64,000 nucleotides of DNA from Silene conica (GCA_029255685.2 CM055312.2:16268649-16332648), one strand, 5' to 3'; shown: positions 19,998-31,387, counted from the stretch's first letter. Notes: a model not told the origin generated them from the letters alone. Numbers and translations: made by a program.

Positions 19998-21425
19998 TGA
20001 TGTGTCCTATTTTTATATGATTTTCACCCCTCTTTTAGCTCATTTTTACATGATAATTTGCACTTAATGAGGTGATTTTATGAGCTAATTCCGTGTTGTA
20101 GGTGTTTTGCATGTTTTGTTGCATTTTGTAGGAAACGGAGCAAGTTACGACCTTTTTCTATCATTTTGGCATTCACCGATCACCACGAGGCTACTTGGAG
20201 CGAGTTTTGGCCATGTAAGGGCATTTTGGGAAGATTCACTCATTCCCGAGGAAGAAGAAATGAAATTTGGTTGGTACTTGAGCCAAGAAAGTGAGAACTA
20301 GTAAAGAAAAGAAGAGATTGCAAGGTCCCCGGATTGCTGTTCGAACCCCAGAATCTCGGGGTTGATGCGAGATAGCCATATACCCAATTGTTGCGCCCCC
20401 GAGACTTGTTCAAACCCCAGAATCTTGGGGTTTGATACCTGAGCAATTCTTGGCCTCAATTGATGCGCCCCCTAAGACTGTTTGGTCCCCGGATTTTCGG
20501 GGATTGTGCAACTGAGCAACTCTTCACTTTCCTAGCTAGTTTTTGTATTTAAACTCATCACTAGAGAGCATTTTATTCATGATTTTTCACACATTTTTCT
20601 AAATCTACAAAAACCTAGTTTCCTTTATGTTCTTAGTTTATCAATCATCAACTTTTATGCTTTAATTTCGGGTTTTATTTGAAGATTACTTTGCTCTTAT
20701 TAATCAAGTTCTTGTTCTTATTTCCTTAAGTTGGTAATTTCTATTCCTTTCTTTTATATTATCATTTTAATTCCAATTTATATATTGTTATCATGTTTAT
20801 GTTATTCAAATCAATCTTTGTTAGTTTATATATTATCATGAGTGAGTAGTCTTATAATCTAGGGTTTAGGGAAGCCATGTTAGATTAGTAATTGATAATT
20901 GTTGAATTGGGATTTATTATTATCAATTTGTTGTTTCTATAACATGCTTGTTATGTATTGTTAACCTTTGATTCTTGATCACAATTATTGGTTATCTTGT
21001 TAATTCTTTTCCTAAGATCGAAAGTCGGGAATGGAATTTGCCTAAGCATGTTTTGTAGCGCGACCTAGTAAGTGCGAGAGCCCGCCAGTAATCGTTCTAA
21101 GACTAGTAATAAAATCGAGAGATAATTGCTAATAAGTCTAGACAACTTTTGATCATATGTTTCCCCAATTCGACATCAATTATTGCTAATTTACATGTGT
21201 GAACCTATTTCCCTAGATCTTTTATTATCATTGTTTTACATCTCAATTTGTTATCGTTTTAATCATCAAACCAAACAATCAATCGAATCGACCTTGATAG
21301 AATTCTAACCATAGCTTGTCATATTGCATCTACCGTCTCCCTGAGATCGACCCCTACTTCCTTATCTACATTCATTTGTTAGTTAAGCCTAGGGTATCTT
21401 TGTTAGGTACGCGATAAGCCTATCA
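19998..21425 (+). repeat. Element B 3' LTR
   Basis: 1428 bp, same length as the 5' copy, including the hairpin cluster. Followed by the AAATT duplication at 21426-21430. Confidence 0.95.
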
Positions 21426-21430
21426 AAATT

Positions 21431-21950
21431 TCTTAGGGTTCTTGTCTCTAAAATAATATGTAACACCAAAAAGACAGAGTCTAACCAAGTACTTAACCTA
21501 ATGATAATTATTCCTAAAATAAAATAATAATAATCCTAGCTGAAAGTTGGAAACAAAGAAAATAGAACACGAGTACAGCCACGACACGTGCGACCCGTGC
21601 CTCCTCTAGCGACCCGCGCCTGGACCCATGACCCGCGCCTGGATCCGCGACCTGCGCCAGATACGGTAGAGAAGCATGTTGCTTTTATTTCTTTTTTGTC
21701 TTTCCTTGCTCGACAATGGGCTTGAACACTGCTTTATTTCTTCACCTGATGTCCAAAAGGGACAAAAACTTATGCAACTGATCCATCCATAAAGAATACT
21801 CCAAACCAAATAATATCCAAAACTTCATTGATCCATAATCTCTTCTCATTATCCCAAAATAGTACCAACAACTCAATATGAGTCTTAATGCAATTATTCC
21901 TCTAACAACCAATATATACCATGATTGTTTGCATAATTCACGACACTTAA
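21431..21950 (-). repeat. Element A 5' LTR, distal part (end uncertain)
   Basis: Resumes element A's LTR after the element B insertion. The outer end cannot be fixed because A's second LTR is outside the window; L1-like coding sequence is recognisable from about 21960. It includes a 19-base-pitch repeat at 21590-21658. Confidence 0.45.
21590..21658. repeat. Regularly spaced motif array GCGACCCGCGCC, 19-base pitch
   Basis: Four copies (variants GCGACCCGTGCC, GCGACCCGCGCC, ATGACCCGCGCC, GCGACCTGCGCC) start at 21590, 21609, 21628 and 21647, exactly 19 bases apart with 7-base spacers. The motif is GC-rich but not a full palindrome. Confidence 0.85.
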
Positions 21951-21959
21951 ACCAATATT

Positions 21960-22560
21960 AAATACGGCATATCATTTAGTCCAAGTGAATTTATCGTCGG
22001 TAAAGCCAAGGTCCAGTAAACTACATAAATTCATAGTATCTTGTACAGGTTGATTCTAGTCAGGTTAATTCCCTTCCCACCCAGTTAAGCACCTGCATCG
22101 GTCACTTCAGTGGAATCCCTTATACAAACCCAATGGAGTGACTGATTACCAGCTAAGTCGACATATTATTCCAAAGGAGTTTTCGAAATCTATGTTTAGG
22201 ACTATAATAAATGGCAGAGAGAAAAAAAGTAGAGTTTGATGAAAGTACTTGGACCATCACATTGAAATATTGTCCCCCTTTATTCACAAGACAAACCGAG
22301 ACATCCCTAGCATTCCATAAAATCATTATCCCGCCGATGAAGCGAACAGGGTCCAAGATTTGATATGAGTCGAAAAGGAGATTCTGCACAATATAGATCG
22401 CATTCTAACCAGTAATTCGGGTTTCCAAAAGGATAATCATATCAGGTTTATAGCATTAAAGAAGTATGAGAGTTTGGTTTTGAATGAGTGTCTAGTAATC
22501 TCTCGACAATTCCAAAAGATAATCTTTATTCATGTCAAAGGAATGAGTCTAGTAACTTAG
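21960..22560 (-). pseudogene. L1-type LINE endonuclease fragment
   Basis: Minus-strand translation, with stops, gives pieces in the order of a plant L1 ORF2 endonuclease: KPDMIILLETRITG, then LDPVRFIGGIMILWN, SAIYYSPKHRFRKLLWNNM, and LLDLGFTDDKFTWTK (about 22010). These match the family's GGLLLLWN, Y.SP and DLGF..FTW landmarks. The endonuclease nicks target DNA to start target-primed reverse transcription. No reverse transcriptase part is present here, so this is an isolated decayed fragment. Confidence 0.7.
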
Positions 22561-22629
22561 TTTGTGCTTGCGAACTTGGATTTTCGGCGATATAACACCC
22601 CTCCTTTGTCGATGCTGAGTTGTGACTCA

Positions 22630-22717
22630 ACTCGGTCAAGTAAGTCAAACTCGGCCGAGTAAGTGCAACTCGGCCGAGTAAGTGTTATTCGGCCGAGTGG
22701 GTCTTACTCGGTCGAGT
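22630..22717. repeat. Palindrome array ACTCGGCCGAGT in D LTR, exact 19-base pitch
   Basis: Five 12-base copies start at 22630, 22649, 22668, 22687 and 22706, each step exactly 19 bases. The core copies are perfect palindromes; the 7-base spacers vary. Confidence 0.93.
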
Positions 22718-24124
22718 GTGTCTTTCCAAGAGTCGGGCTGTGGTTAATTATATAAAAAAATCCGAAAATTATAATTACTTTAAACCTAAATCAAAAACCG
22801 TAAAACACTTTTTCCTTCATCCCCTTCCTCTCAAACTTCCCCAAAGGTCTTAGTAAAAGTCTAGAAGCGCCGATCATCTAGCCTAGTTCGTATTCTATCA
22901 AGTAAGTGTTGTCTTATCGTATATTCGTCATGGATTTTGATTATGGGTCGGGATTAGTGAGTAATCGTTATGTATATAATTCTTAGGAGGAGGATTCATA
23001 GATGAGCGTTGGTTGAACGTTTGTGGATATCTTCTTGCTGTAATTGTTGAGATAGGGTTTCCCTACTCAGTTTCTATGTAATTTGATTGTGACGGTAAGA
23101 TTGTTATTATCTGATATCACTATATTGTTATTGATATTTGTATTAGGAACATATGTGTGAGACCATTACGAGAAACGACTCTTACTCCTACGATCACTCT
23201 TCGTGGGACCCGCACAGAGAGGATGTGCACATTTAGGATCTAGGTACCCCTTGACGCGAGCAAGTGGGGGATTGATGTGGGGCTTGAGGCCGCCACCTAA
23301 TTATTGTGATAGTGATATCAGTGGATTATGGTTATCAGATTGTGTTTTGAGTTATTGTATTGTCACCGTCTTATTACAGCAGTTTTTGACACTTGTGGCT
23401 GTTTTATTCTGATGATCCATGTAATAGTGAGCATCTTCTTAGGTTCATAGATGTTGATGCTTGCTTGCAAGGAGAGGATGGGTCTCACGTAGTCATACAG
23501 TGTCATGATAGTTATCTAGCTTCTGCATACATTTTTGTTTTATAATTGTTTATCAGACGGTTGTAATGTATACATTATTCATTACATTAATAAAGGTTGC
23601 TTTCAGTTTGTTTTATCTTGATATTATGCCTCAGGAAACTGAGATGGTAACGTTTTCATAATTTGATGGTCCTACCTAAAGGCCTTTGATTATGAGAGTG
23701 TTATAAATGGTATTAGCGCGATGATCTTGGCACCTAATATAAAACCAATGAACAAAATGAGCATAGGATATGATGTGTCTTAAATAAAATGAACCCCAAG
23801 AATAAGTTTGTAAGGCTGCCGCAAAGGTTTGGGAGACGTCTCGGAACCACGAAATTGCTTACAACCTTACACTTGGTCACTAAGGGTAGATTATGATGCG
23901 TATACGTGTGTGGCATAATGTGTGATGTTGTTGAAAAAGATATACGTTGTGAAGCATATGAAAGATGGAAAATGGTGATATAAATTGTATGATCTTATAC
24001 AAGATTTGTGATTGTTGTGTATAAGTGTTGGTAGATAAAGTGTGGTAGTGTACATATAGGATCTGTGATGCGTAGGATAAGTGAAGAGCGATTTTCCCTT
24101 CACGAAGCCTGACTGATGTATATG

Positions 24125-24269
24125 ACTCAGTCGAGTAGGGCGGACAACACCGAGTGGGTGTAACTCGACCGAGTAAGTTCGACTCGACCGAGCAAGTGTG
24201 ATTCATCCGAGTTGGTAGTACTCGACCGAGTGGGTGTGACTCGGCCGAGTATGGTTTACTCGACCGAGT
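24125..24269. repeat. Second palindrome array in D leader, exact 19-base pitch
   Basis: Eight copies of ACTCG(A/G)CCGAGT or variants start at 24125, 24144, 24163, 24182, 24201, 24220, 24239 and 24258. All seven steps are 19 bases. Copies 2 and 5 have degenerate left arms but keep register. The array lies 90-230 bases upstream of the gag ATG. Confidence 0.93.
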
Positions 24270-24357
24270 TGGGTGCAACAGATTATGTTTTCTTTTCTCT
24301 TTTGAGTCGTAGGCTATATGCTTACGTTTACCCCTTTTCTTGCTTCTTATAGTTTCG

Positions 24358-24740
24358 ATGGCCCCTAAAAGAGTTAACACTCCTAATCTTCCACCAATGC
24401 CGACTCCGGTCATGATTCAGGCCGCATCTATGTAAATCGAGGAGATCGCTCGGTTGATCGAAACCAATGGAACTCTGAATATTGCCATCCGAAATTCAGA
24501 GAGAGTTAGGACACCACCCGTGAGTGCTCATGACATCAGTAATGTTATGTCTCGTCATCGCCCCACCATGTTTGATGGTGCGGGGATGTCAGAGCTTCTA
24601 GAGGACAGTTTGAGGGAGATGGAGAGTGTGTTTGAGGTGGTCGACTGTCCTGATGACCTCAAGGTGTGCCAAGCTGCTTTTTACTTGCGTAGCTTGGCCG
24701 GGGGATGGTGGGGGGGGGGGGGGGGAGAATGAGAAGGCTC
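24358..24740 (+). pseudogene. Chromovirus-like gag, 5' fragment (element D)
   Basis: Starts MAPKRVNTPNLPPMP at an ATG at 24358. There is one early in-frame stop (TAA at 24433-24435), then RPTMFDGAG and LREMESVFEVVDCPDDLKVC followed by AAFYLRSLAGGWW, the pattern of the chromovirus gag N-terminal domain (FDG...WL.EME..F......KV..A...L...A..WW). It breaks off at a G homopolymer near 24710-24725, just before unrelated minus-strand copia sequence. Confidence 0.75.
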
Positions 24741-24744
24741 GTGA

Positions 24745-26413
24745 CTATTTTGTGGAGATGGGGCAGGGGATTGTTTTGCCCGACAACATGCATGAATCGC
24801 ACATCTCATCGGGAGACCAATGTAAATTGCAACCAATTAAATACGAAAAACGAGAAAAAATACTTTTGGAAGGGTGTCCCAATATTCGATGCCATAACCT
24901 AGCTTCCTTCAAAACCGTCACATGCTCGACTAACTCGTGATTCTGGCCTCGAAGATAATAGACTCTCTCGTGATGCTCACCTCGTCCAATCATCGTCTTC
25001 GTACTCCGATCCTACAATTCACAATAGTCATTATAAAAAGTTACCACATAATTATTTTCGTGAATTAATTGCTTGATGCACGGATATTAAATTGCAAGTA
25101 AGTGAAGGCACATATAACACATCCTTCAAAGTAAAATTGTCGTTCAACTGCACTTTTCCATGGGTACTTGCAGTGACTCGTCGTCCATCCGCCATGCTGA
25201 CAGTGGATGTTTCTCTTGTCCATGCATTCTCCAACAATTCGCGTCGACCCGTCATGTGGTGAGACGCCCCACTGTCTATTAACCATTCAATTTTATTATT
25301 ATAAGTCATACCTTGTAATTTGTCGCTCCCATCGAGACTTGCCATAATCAGACTCCTGATACGTTCAATTTCAGCACTCGAGAACGGTATGTTTTGTTTC
25401 GACTCATCATCATCCTTTATCCTTGTACTGGTCATGACATTGGCCTGATGACCGCTCCTTCCTCTGCCTCTGTCGCGTCCAGTTGTTCCCCTGCCATAGC
25501 TTCCTCCTCGCCTTCCTCTACCTCTTTCTCGAGACTTTACCTCTCCGTATCCATGTTTCTGGTAACAATCTTCTTCCTTATGGTAGAATCTACCACAATA
25601 TCTACATTGTGGCGGTTTGTCATCATCCTTTTCTACCTTATATCCTGTCTTTCCACCGAACCCTTTCACAACCATAGCTGCATCGTTCTTTTATTTCCTC
25701 TTTAACTTTGGTTAAAGAAGCATGTCTTTCCTCTCTTAAAACTATAACATATGCACGAGTAAGTGTCATTATGGGGTCTTCCATAAGTAAATTAGATCGA
25801 ATATTACCGTACAGTTTCGAGTCTAATCCCATCAAAAACTGATGGACTTTTTCTTCCTCTCTTTCCTTTAGCAAAGATGTTGCTGCTCCACAAGTGAATG
25901 CCTTAACCTTGCTATGGTTATCCCCAATTCAACCCATATCGTCTTTAGACGAGTATAGTACTATACTACAGTATTTCCCCTTTGCTTGCATTCGTTCAAC
26001 TTGCTCTTGAGTTGGTGAACACGCGGACCATTCCCTGCCGAATACTTATCTGCTAGTTCTTTCCAAATCTCGTCGGTATTGTGAAAGAAGGAAATACTAG
26101 GATGTAACTTTGGGCCGATTACATTCTGAAGCCAAGCCCTTAACATGGCATTGCTTTGCCTCCATGCCACAATTTCGATCGTGTCTTCCCCATTGTTGCG
26201 TTCTGGCTTCTTGACTTTACCCTCAACGAAATCTAATTTATTTTTCACATCGAGTCCGTTTTTGACGGCCTCTGCCCACAAATCATAATTGCTTTCATCG
26301 AAAATTATTTGTGTGACATTTAAACTGGGACTGTCTGAGAGATGTAGGTAAAGTGGAGAAGTCATGGGTATGGTCTTTGGACCGGTACCCTTTTGTTTAT
26401 TATCTTCGGTCAT
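24745..26413 (-). pseudogene. Ty1/copia gag-protease remnant
   Basis: In transcription order: gag N-terminal part (26413-25961) with LNVTQIIFDESNYDLWAEAV and VHQLKSKLNECKQRG; further gag (25874-25638) with VHQFLMGLDSKLYGNIRSN; zinc knuckle CRYCGRFYHKEEDC and an Arg/Gly-rich stretch; protease DSGASHHMTG (about 25270); VLYVPSLTCNLISV; and the pre-integrase domain LWHRILGHPSK and CDSCMLSGK (about 24870-24780). Stops and frameshifts separate the parts. Integrase core, RT, RNase H and the 3' LTR are missing, the left end abutting element D. Confidence 0.85.
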
Positions 26414-26452
26414 CTTCTATTGTGTGTGAAAAAAAAATTATGGATCGTTTAA

Positions 26453-26465
26453 CGCTCTGATACCA
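26453..26465 (-). other. Primer binding site of the minus-strand copia (initiator tRNA-Met)
   Basis: Minus strand TGGTATCAGAGCG, the standard complement to plant initiator tRNA-Met used by Ty1/copia elements, about 50 bases upstream of the gag start. Confidence 0.88.
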
Positions 26466-26665
26466 TGAGAAAGTTAATAAGCAGAAGATATTGATGAATG
26501 CATATTTCTCATTACCATTCAACATCCACAATACATGAATATATAGCATATACAAGAATATGGTAAGCAAATATCTACTTAATATATTTAAAATATCTAT
26601 ATATAATATAAAAAGGCAAGACAAAGCACCACATTTCACCATTTTACTTTTAAGAAATTCTAGCA
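26466..26665 (-). repeat. Probable 5' LTR of the minus-strand copia
   Basis: On the plus strand it begins TGAGAAAGTTAATAAG directly beyond the primer site. The outer end is judged to be near TTCTAGCA at 26665, which would give about 200 bp. There is no second copy in the window to prove the boundary. Confidence 0.5.
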
Positions 26666-26692
26666 AGCCACATCATCATTATCATTATTTAA

Positions 26693-26850
26693 AAAAGAAA
26701 AAATAAAATAAACTAATAAATTTACAAGCATTAAATGCATACCAAGATTTTAAATAGCATAACATCATTATTTCAAAAAAAATAAAATAAAAAAAACTAA
26801 TTAATTTACAAGTATTAAATGCATACCAAGTTTTTAAATAGCATAATAAC
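26693..26850. repeat. Tandem duplication, unit about 80 bp
   Basis: Two near-identical units share ATTAAATGCATACCAAG and TTTTAAATAGCATAA, at about 26693-26770 and 26776-26850. AT-rich, non-coding. Confidence 0.7.
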
Positions 26851-26958
26851 GAATAAAGTTTAGACTCTTTATTTTTAATAAATTTAACAACAATTAATAA
26901 ATCAGAATGCATGCTAAATTTAAAATTTATTTGTTAATTGTTAGAATAAGTTAGTCCC

Positions 26959-26995
<37 letters not shown>

Positions 26996-28276
26996 TCAGA
27001 GTCTTAGTCCCAAAATATTTTGGGGTCGGCTGACATGAATCATCCTTTGGAACCGTCATGAGTGAATTCTCATTTCAACAAGAGAAAAAGAAATAAAATA
27101 AAAACACGGAAGTGGAGTGAAACAAAAAAGGCAAAGGGGTTTTATATATTTTAAATCGAACTTATCACATGTATAAAAACCCGAAAAAAATAAAAATAAA
27201 TGAATCAAGAATAAAGTTTAAAGTGATTTTGAGAAATGAAGTACAATAAAATTTAATATGAGTTTTGGGAAAAAAGTATAACAAATCCAAAAAGAATTTT
27301 TTTTAGAAAACTTAATAAAAACATCAAAGGCTAGAAGTCCGCAGGTATCATATCCCTCCATAGTGCCCTCTCCATCACCATCCCCTCCTGAAGCCCGAGA
27401 AATCTCATATCGTGCTCAATCACTCTTCTCCAAGTTTGTTTAGATCTCTCTCTACCCTTAGCAACCATTTCTACACCCCAGGTCTCCAACCTCCTAACTG
27501 GTGCGTCCATAGGTCTCATTCTCACATGGCCAAACCATCTTAGTCGGTTTTCCATCATCTTGTCCTCTATTGGGGCCACTTTTACCTTCTCTCTAATCAC
27601 CTCATTCATTAACCGGTCTTTCCTTGTATGGCCGCACATCCACCTCAACATACGCATCTCTGCCACACTCATCTTATGAATGTGACACTTCTTCACGGCC
27701 CAATACTCTGAGCCGTAAAGTAAGGCAGTTCTAATTGTTGTACGATGAAATTTCCCCTTTAATCTCTGGAGCATACCCTTATCACACAAAAACCCCGTAG
27801 CACTTTTCCATTTCATCCATCCCGCTTTAATTCTGAGGCTACATCTCCGTCTAACTCTCCATCTTTTTGGATAATAGATCCGAGATATCTAAAGGAATCT
27901 GACCCCTCAACAACATTTCCATCGAAAATAATGCTCCCCACCGCCGTCGATCTCGGCCCCGCAAATTGACACCTCACATACTCGGTCTTACTCCTACTTA
28001 GCCTAAACCCACGAGTCTTCAACGTATGTCTCCATAATTCCAACTTTTTCTCAACCCCCTCTTTCGTCTCATCAATCAACACAATATCATCCGCAAACAT
28101 CATACACCAAGGGATCTCGTCTTGAATATCCCTTGTCAACTCATCCATAACTATAGCAAAGAGAAAGGGACTAAGTGCAGAACCTTGATGCACACCAATG
28201 GTAATGGGGAATTCTTCTGTTCTCCCAACATTAGTTCTAACACTTGTACTAGCCCCCTCATACATGTCCTGTTTTG
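26959..28276 (-). mobile_element. 5'-truncated RTE-type LINE
   Basis: The 3' end on the minus strand reads GACCCCAAAATATTTTGGGA followed by a (TTG)n tail (plus-strand CAA repeat at 26959-26994), a 3' end I recognise from plant RTE LINEs. Coding remnants are at 27331-28265. The right boundary near 28276 cuts into the reverse transcriptase, the usual 5' truncation of target-primed insertion. No clear target duplication was found. Confidence 0.82.
27331..28265 (-). pseudogene. RTE reverse transcriptase, C-terminal part, frameshifted
   Basis: The first segment (28265-27813) has GVHQGSALSPFLFAIVMDEL and the catalytic FADD box, then GSIIFDGNVVEGSDSFRYLG. The second (27816-27331) has RTALLYGSEYWAVKK, MRMLRWMCGHTRKDR and NRLRWFGHV, the RTE C-terminal signature. 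A frameshift near 27814, within the segment that should join KRDG to MKWKSATG, separates them. The N-terminal endonuclease and first RT blocks are absent. Confidence 0.85.
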
Positions 28277-28828
28277 CTATTATTTTGTTTTGCTATAAAG
28301 ATTTAATTATATACATTTATCTATACAAATAATTTAAAGGCTAATTATTACAGTAACTTTTTTAGCGTTGCGTGTTTGCGTGTAAAGATAAGTTATTCAC
28401 AAAGTATTTATCTAAAAACTAAAACATTTTAATTATTATTATATTTCACACCCACTATTGAGATGATATGTCAGCTCCGATTCTAATTGACATGTGTCAC
28501 CAACAATCCTACATGTCATGTGCTCTATCTTATCTACTTAGTAAATTAAAAACAAGTCTTAGCCGTCTTTCATCTTGAAACTCATTCTATTACCCATTAC
28601 CCACCATTTTATTAACTATTAGTCACCATTATTAATATCATCAATTAAATTAAATTTTTCCCTAATTATGCAAGTAATGCTCTTCAATTCTCCTCTCTCT
28701 TGATCTCCCCTTTTATGGAAATGCTAATAACCTCTATCAAATTTTAATTAATTTACAAGAATTTTTAACATTTAAAGTCTTATATACAAAATTTTTAACG
28801 CCCTATATCTCATGGCATTCCATCACAA
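28277..28828. other. AT-rich spacer
   Basis: No ORF or RNA gene seen. It includes GACATGTGTCACC near 28490 and a related inverted stretch near 28510, possibly an older Helitron relic, but nothing firm. Confidence 0.4.
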
Positions 28829-30454
28829 TCTATCTATAAAACTAATTAAAAGGGTACCTAAAATAATGTGTCAGGAGAAATTTTAATGTAACGTGACATT
28901 AATTTAATTCATTTATCTATAAATTAATTGTACTCCCTTATCTATAATATTAAGGGATATTTTATCATTATTCTTAAATTAAATTTCGTTATTAAATATA
29001 TATTGTTTTTCAACATTTATGCAACCCTTCAAAATTTCAGAATTTATAATGAATATTGACATTTTAATTACAACTTTTGTAATAAAGTTTCAATTGAATT
29101 TTTAGTGATAAAACATGTTAATAACTAATTAAAATTAAAGTTTTTCATATTACTTAACGTACCCAAACCATTTTTATTGACATTTTTTCCTATTTAATTC
29201 ATTGTCTTAACTAAACATGGTAATAAATTAATTAAAACTCTTCATAATGCTTAACACCCACCAAATTAATTAAAAAGTTTCATATATTGTTTTCCAAAAT
29301 TTATGTAACCATTCAAAGTTTCGAAATTTATAATTAGTATTGACATTTGAGTTGAAATTTTTGTAATAAAAATTTCACAATTTATATTTTAAATTAAAGT
29401 TTTAATTGGAATTTTTATAATAAAACATGTTAATAATTAATTCAAACTCTTCATATTACATAACAAGCACCATTTTAAATACCATTTTTTCTTATTTATT
29501 AATTCATTTTCTTAATTAACCATGATAATAAATTAATTAAAACTCTTCACAATACTTAACACCCACCAAATTAATTAAAATTTTTTCCTATTTAATTAAT
29601 TTTTGTAATATAATATGTTAATAAATTGATTAAACTCTTAATATTACTTAACACACATAATTTTCATTAACATTTTTTGCTCTTTAATTCACCTCTTGAG
29701 TTTCTCGACTATCAATTATCTAAATTATTAATACCACAAAATAAATTAAAATTAAAAATAAATATGTAAATTTATGGTTATTCAATGTTTATAAAAACTA
29801 TAACACTTATAATTATTTGGATTCACTTTATTTATTAAATATCTATTGCTCATGAGTTTCTATGTAGTAGATTATATTCTATTTTCGATTTGGTGTAATT
29901 TAAATGATTCACGCCTGTCAATGTTTTGTTTCATTTGTCAAGTTTTTGCCATGTTGATGTTGTTTACCTTTTGTTAAAATATTTTTTATATGTATTAAAG
30001 CATCATGAAATGTATGTGAAGTAAATAAGGCAAAACATTACGTGGGTAATCTGAGGAGGGAAGAAAAACAAAATGCACGAAACCGAGGTAAAATTAAATT
30101 TAAAAAAGCAAGCTAAAAATTATAAGTTATGCATGTATTTTTTAATTAAAATATATACTCGAATAAAAGAGCGCTTATTTTAGGTTAATAAGTTGGAAAG
30201 TTATTAGTGCAAATTTTAGATAGCTATTTTGTTCATATATATTTGTTATTGTATTTAACAAAACAATTGTTTCATAATTCAAACTATTCATATTTTTTTT
30301 TAAATTACAATTGAATGGTATTCAATTTTATGAATAAAAATAAACGTTTATATTCAAACGTTGGTACTTAATTTTATGAATAAAAATAAACGCCAAAATT
30401 CCAAAAAAAAAACGTAAAACTATCCCGTGCAATATGCACGGGTAACCAAACTAG
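28829..30454 (+). mobile_element. Non-autonomous Helitron
   Basis: 5' end TCTATCTATAAAACTAATTA at 28829. The 3' end has a perfect 8-base stem CCCGTGCA/TGCACGGG with a three-base loop (30424-30442), then eight bases and CTAG at 30451-30454. Flanking bases are A (28828) and T (30455), the A|T insertion expected of rolling-circle Helitrons, which make no target duplication. The 1.6-kb interior is AT-rich and has no Rep/helicase ORF. Confidence 0.72.
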
Positions 30455-30790
30455 TTGTAATATCAAAAACGTATTCATTGTTATCTAGAATCTTCTAGTT
30501 TATTCTAACAGACACTATCCGTCTATAACTTGCAATGGATAGCGCCGTTCTCAATAAAAAAATTGTGTATTAAAAATCGATTGAGATGCAGGTAGTGCAT
30601 ATCGCCTTCGAGGTAGGGGCCAAGGGGGTAGGGACCGACAAAGAATAGGGATATGAAGTTGTGGATGTAGGGACTTGGGTTAGTCAAAGGTAGGAAGCGC
30701 ACAACAAATAATAAGGGGTTGGATTATTAGTACTAGTATTGGGCACGCAGCAGCCAGCAAGAAGATTCATTTAATTTGATTGCAGCAATC

Positions 30791-30979
30791 ATGTATCAAT
30801 TATGTCGGCACCTGCACTCATTCTTCAAGTCTCCATGTTTTACACCACGAGCTCTTTTATTTGTTATCACTCTCTTCGTAATCCTAACAATAAATGGAGG
30901 AGTATTTGACAAATACAAAGTCAAAACTAAGAACGCCGCAGCTTACTCAATCTTACTATGCATGCTATTTGCGGCTTAG
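30791..30979 (+). CDS. Small hydrophobic ORF, 62 aa, doubtful
   Basis: ATG at 30791 to TAG. The peptide has a hydrophobic segment ALLFVITLFVILTI (about residues 25-38), long enough for one membrane span, then GGVFDKYKVKTKNAAAYS and a second short hydrophobic tail. I do not recognise a family. It could be chance in AT-rich DNA or part of a decayed gene. There is no obvious promoter evidence. Confidence 0.15.
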   Translation: MYQLCRHLHSFFKSPCFTPRALLFVITLFVILTINGGVFDKYKVKTKNAAAYSILLCMLFAA

Positions 30980-31387
30980 TCTTACGTAACCTACCTATCT
31001 TTCTAGTTTCGACTACTATTACTTACTTCATTCATGCACTTCCACCCCATGTCTTACTATGCTACAATACTTGTCTTCTTTAACATATTCAACTCATGTT
31101 TCGCTTCAGAGATATCACTAACTTTAAAGAAAAGTACTTAAATGTGTGTTTTATGTTCTGAACATAAACAAATATACATACATAGGATTGTTAATGAAGT
31201 TTCACAATGGTACACAAGGTCCAAAAGACATTGTAAATTCAATTATACGAATTGATATTTATCGTTAGTGGGTTGAAAGCCATGTAACACAAATATGAGT
31301 ACTTCGTGTTATTCACAATTTGATTATTATTATGTGAGCAAGTAATCTTCTTAAACGGGTATTGAGCAAATTGATACTCAATTGCAT

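Larger units (their letters stand above)
5332..21425 (+). mobile_element. Element B: complete Athila-like Ty3/gypsy element lacking RT and integrase core
   Basis: Two 1428-bp LTRs (5332-6759 and 19998-21425) with TG...CA ends are flanked by AAATT duplications (5327-5331, 21426-21430). By eye there are about 11 mismatches between the LTRs, under 1%, so insertion was recent. Between them: tRNA-Asp primer site, gag, the nested element C, protease fused to an integrase-C-like tail, about 2.1 kb of non-coding DNA, then the polypurine tract. Without C it would be about 7.96 kb. The absence of reverse transcriptase, RNase H and the integrase catalytic core makes it non-autonomous. Confidence 0.93.
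22591..24740 (+). mobile_element. Element D: truncated chromovirus-like Ty3/gypsy element (LTR, leader, gag start)
   Basis: An LTR of about 1.1 kb probably starts near TATAACACCCC (22591) and ends near 23702, before TGGTATTAGCGC (about 23707), a site two mismatches from the initiator tRNA-Met primer site TGGTATCAGAGC. A 650-base leader leads to gag at 24358. The element is cut near 24740 at a G run, where the minus-strand copia begins. Motif arrays with a 19-base pitch occur in both LTR and leader. Confidence 0.65.

Noticed and set aside
23203..23412. 69-codon ORF in the D LTR
   Set aside because: Lies in LTR sequence, no homology recognised, no independent coding evidence.
24125..24269. CRISPR-like array (regular palindromic repeats with variable spacers)
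   Set aside because: Spacers are only 7 bases, the context is a plant LTR retroelement and there are no cas genes. The regularity is real but the system is not CRISPR.
26693..26912. 75-codon minus-strand ORF in a duplicated AT-rich stretch
   Set aside because: Phe/Tyr/Lys-rich translation of AT-rich tandem DNA, no family signal.
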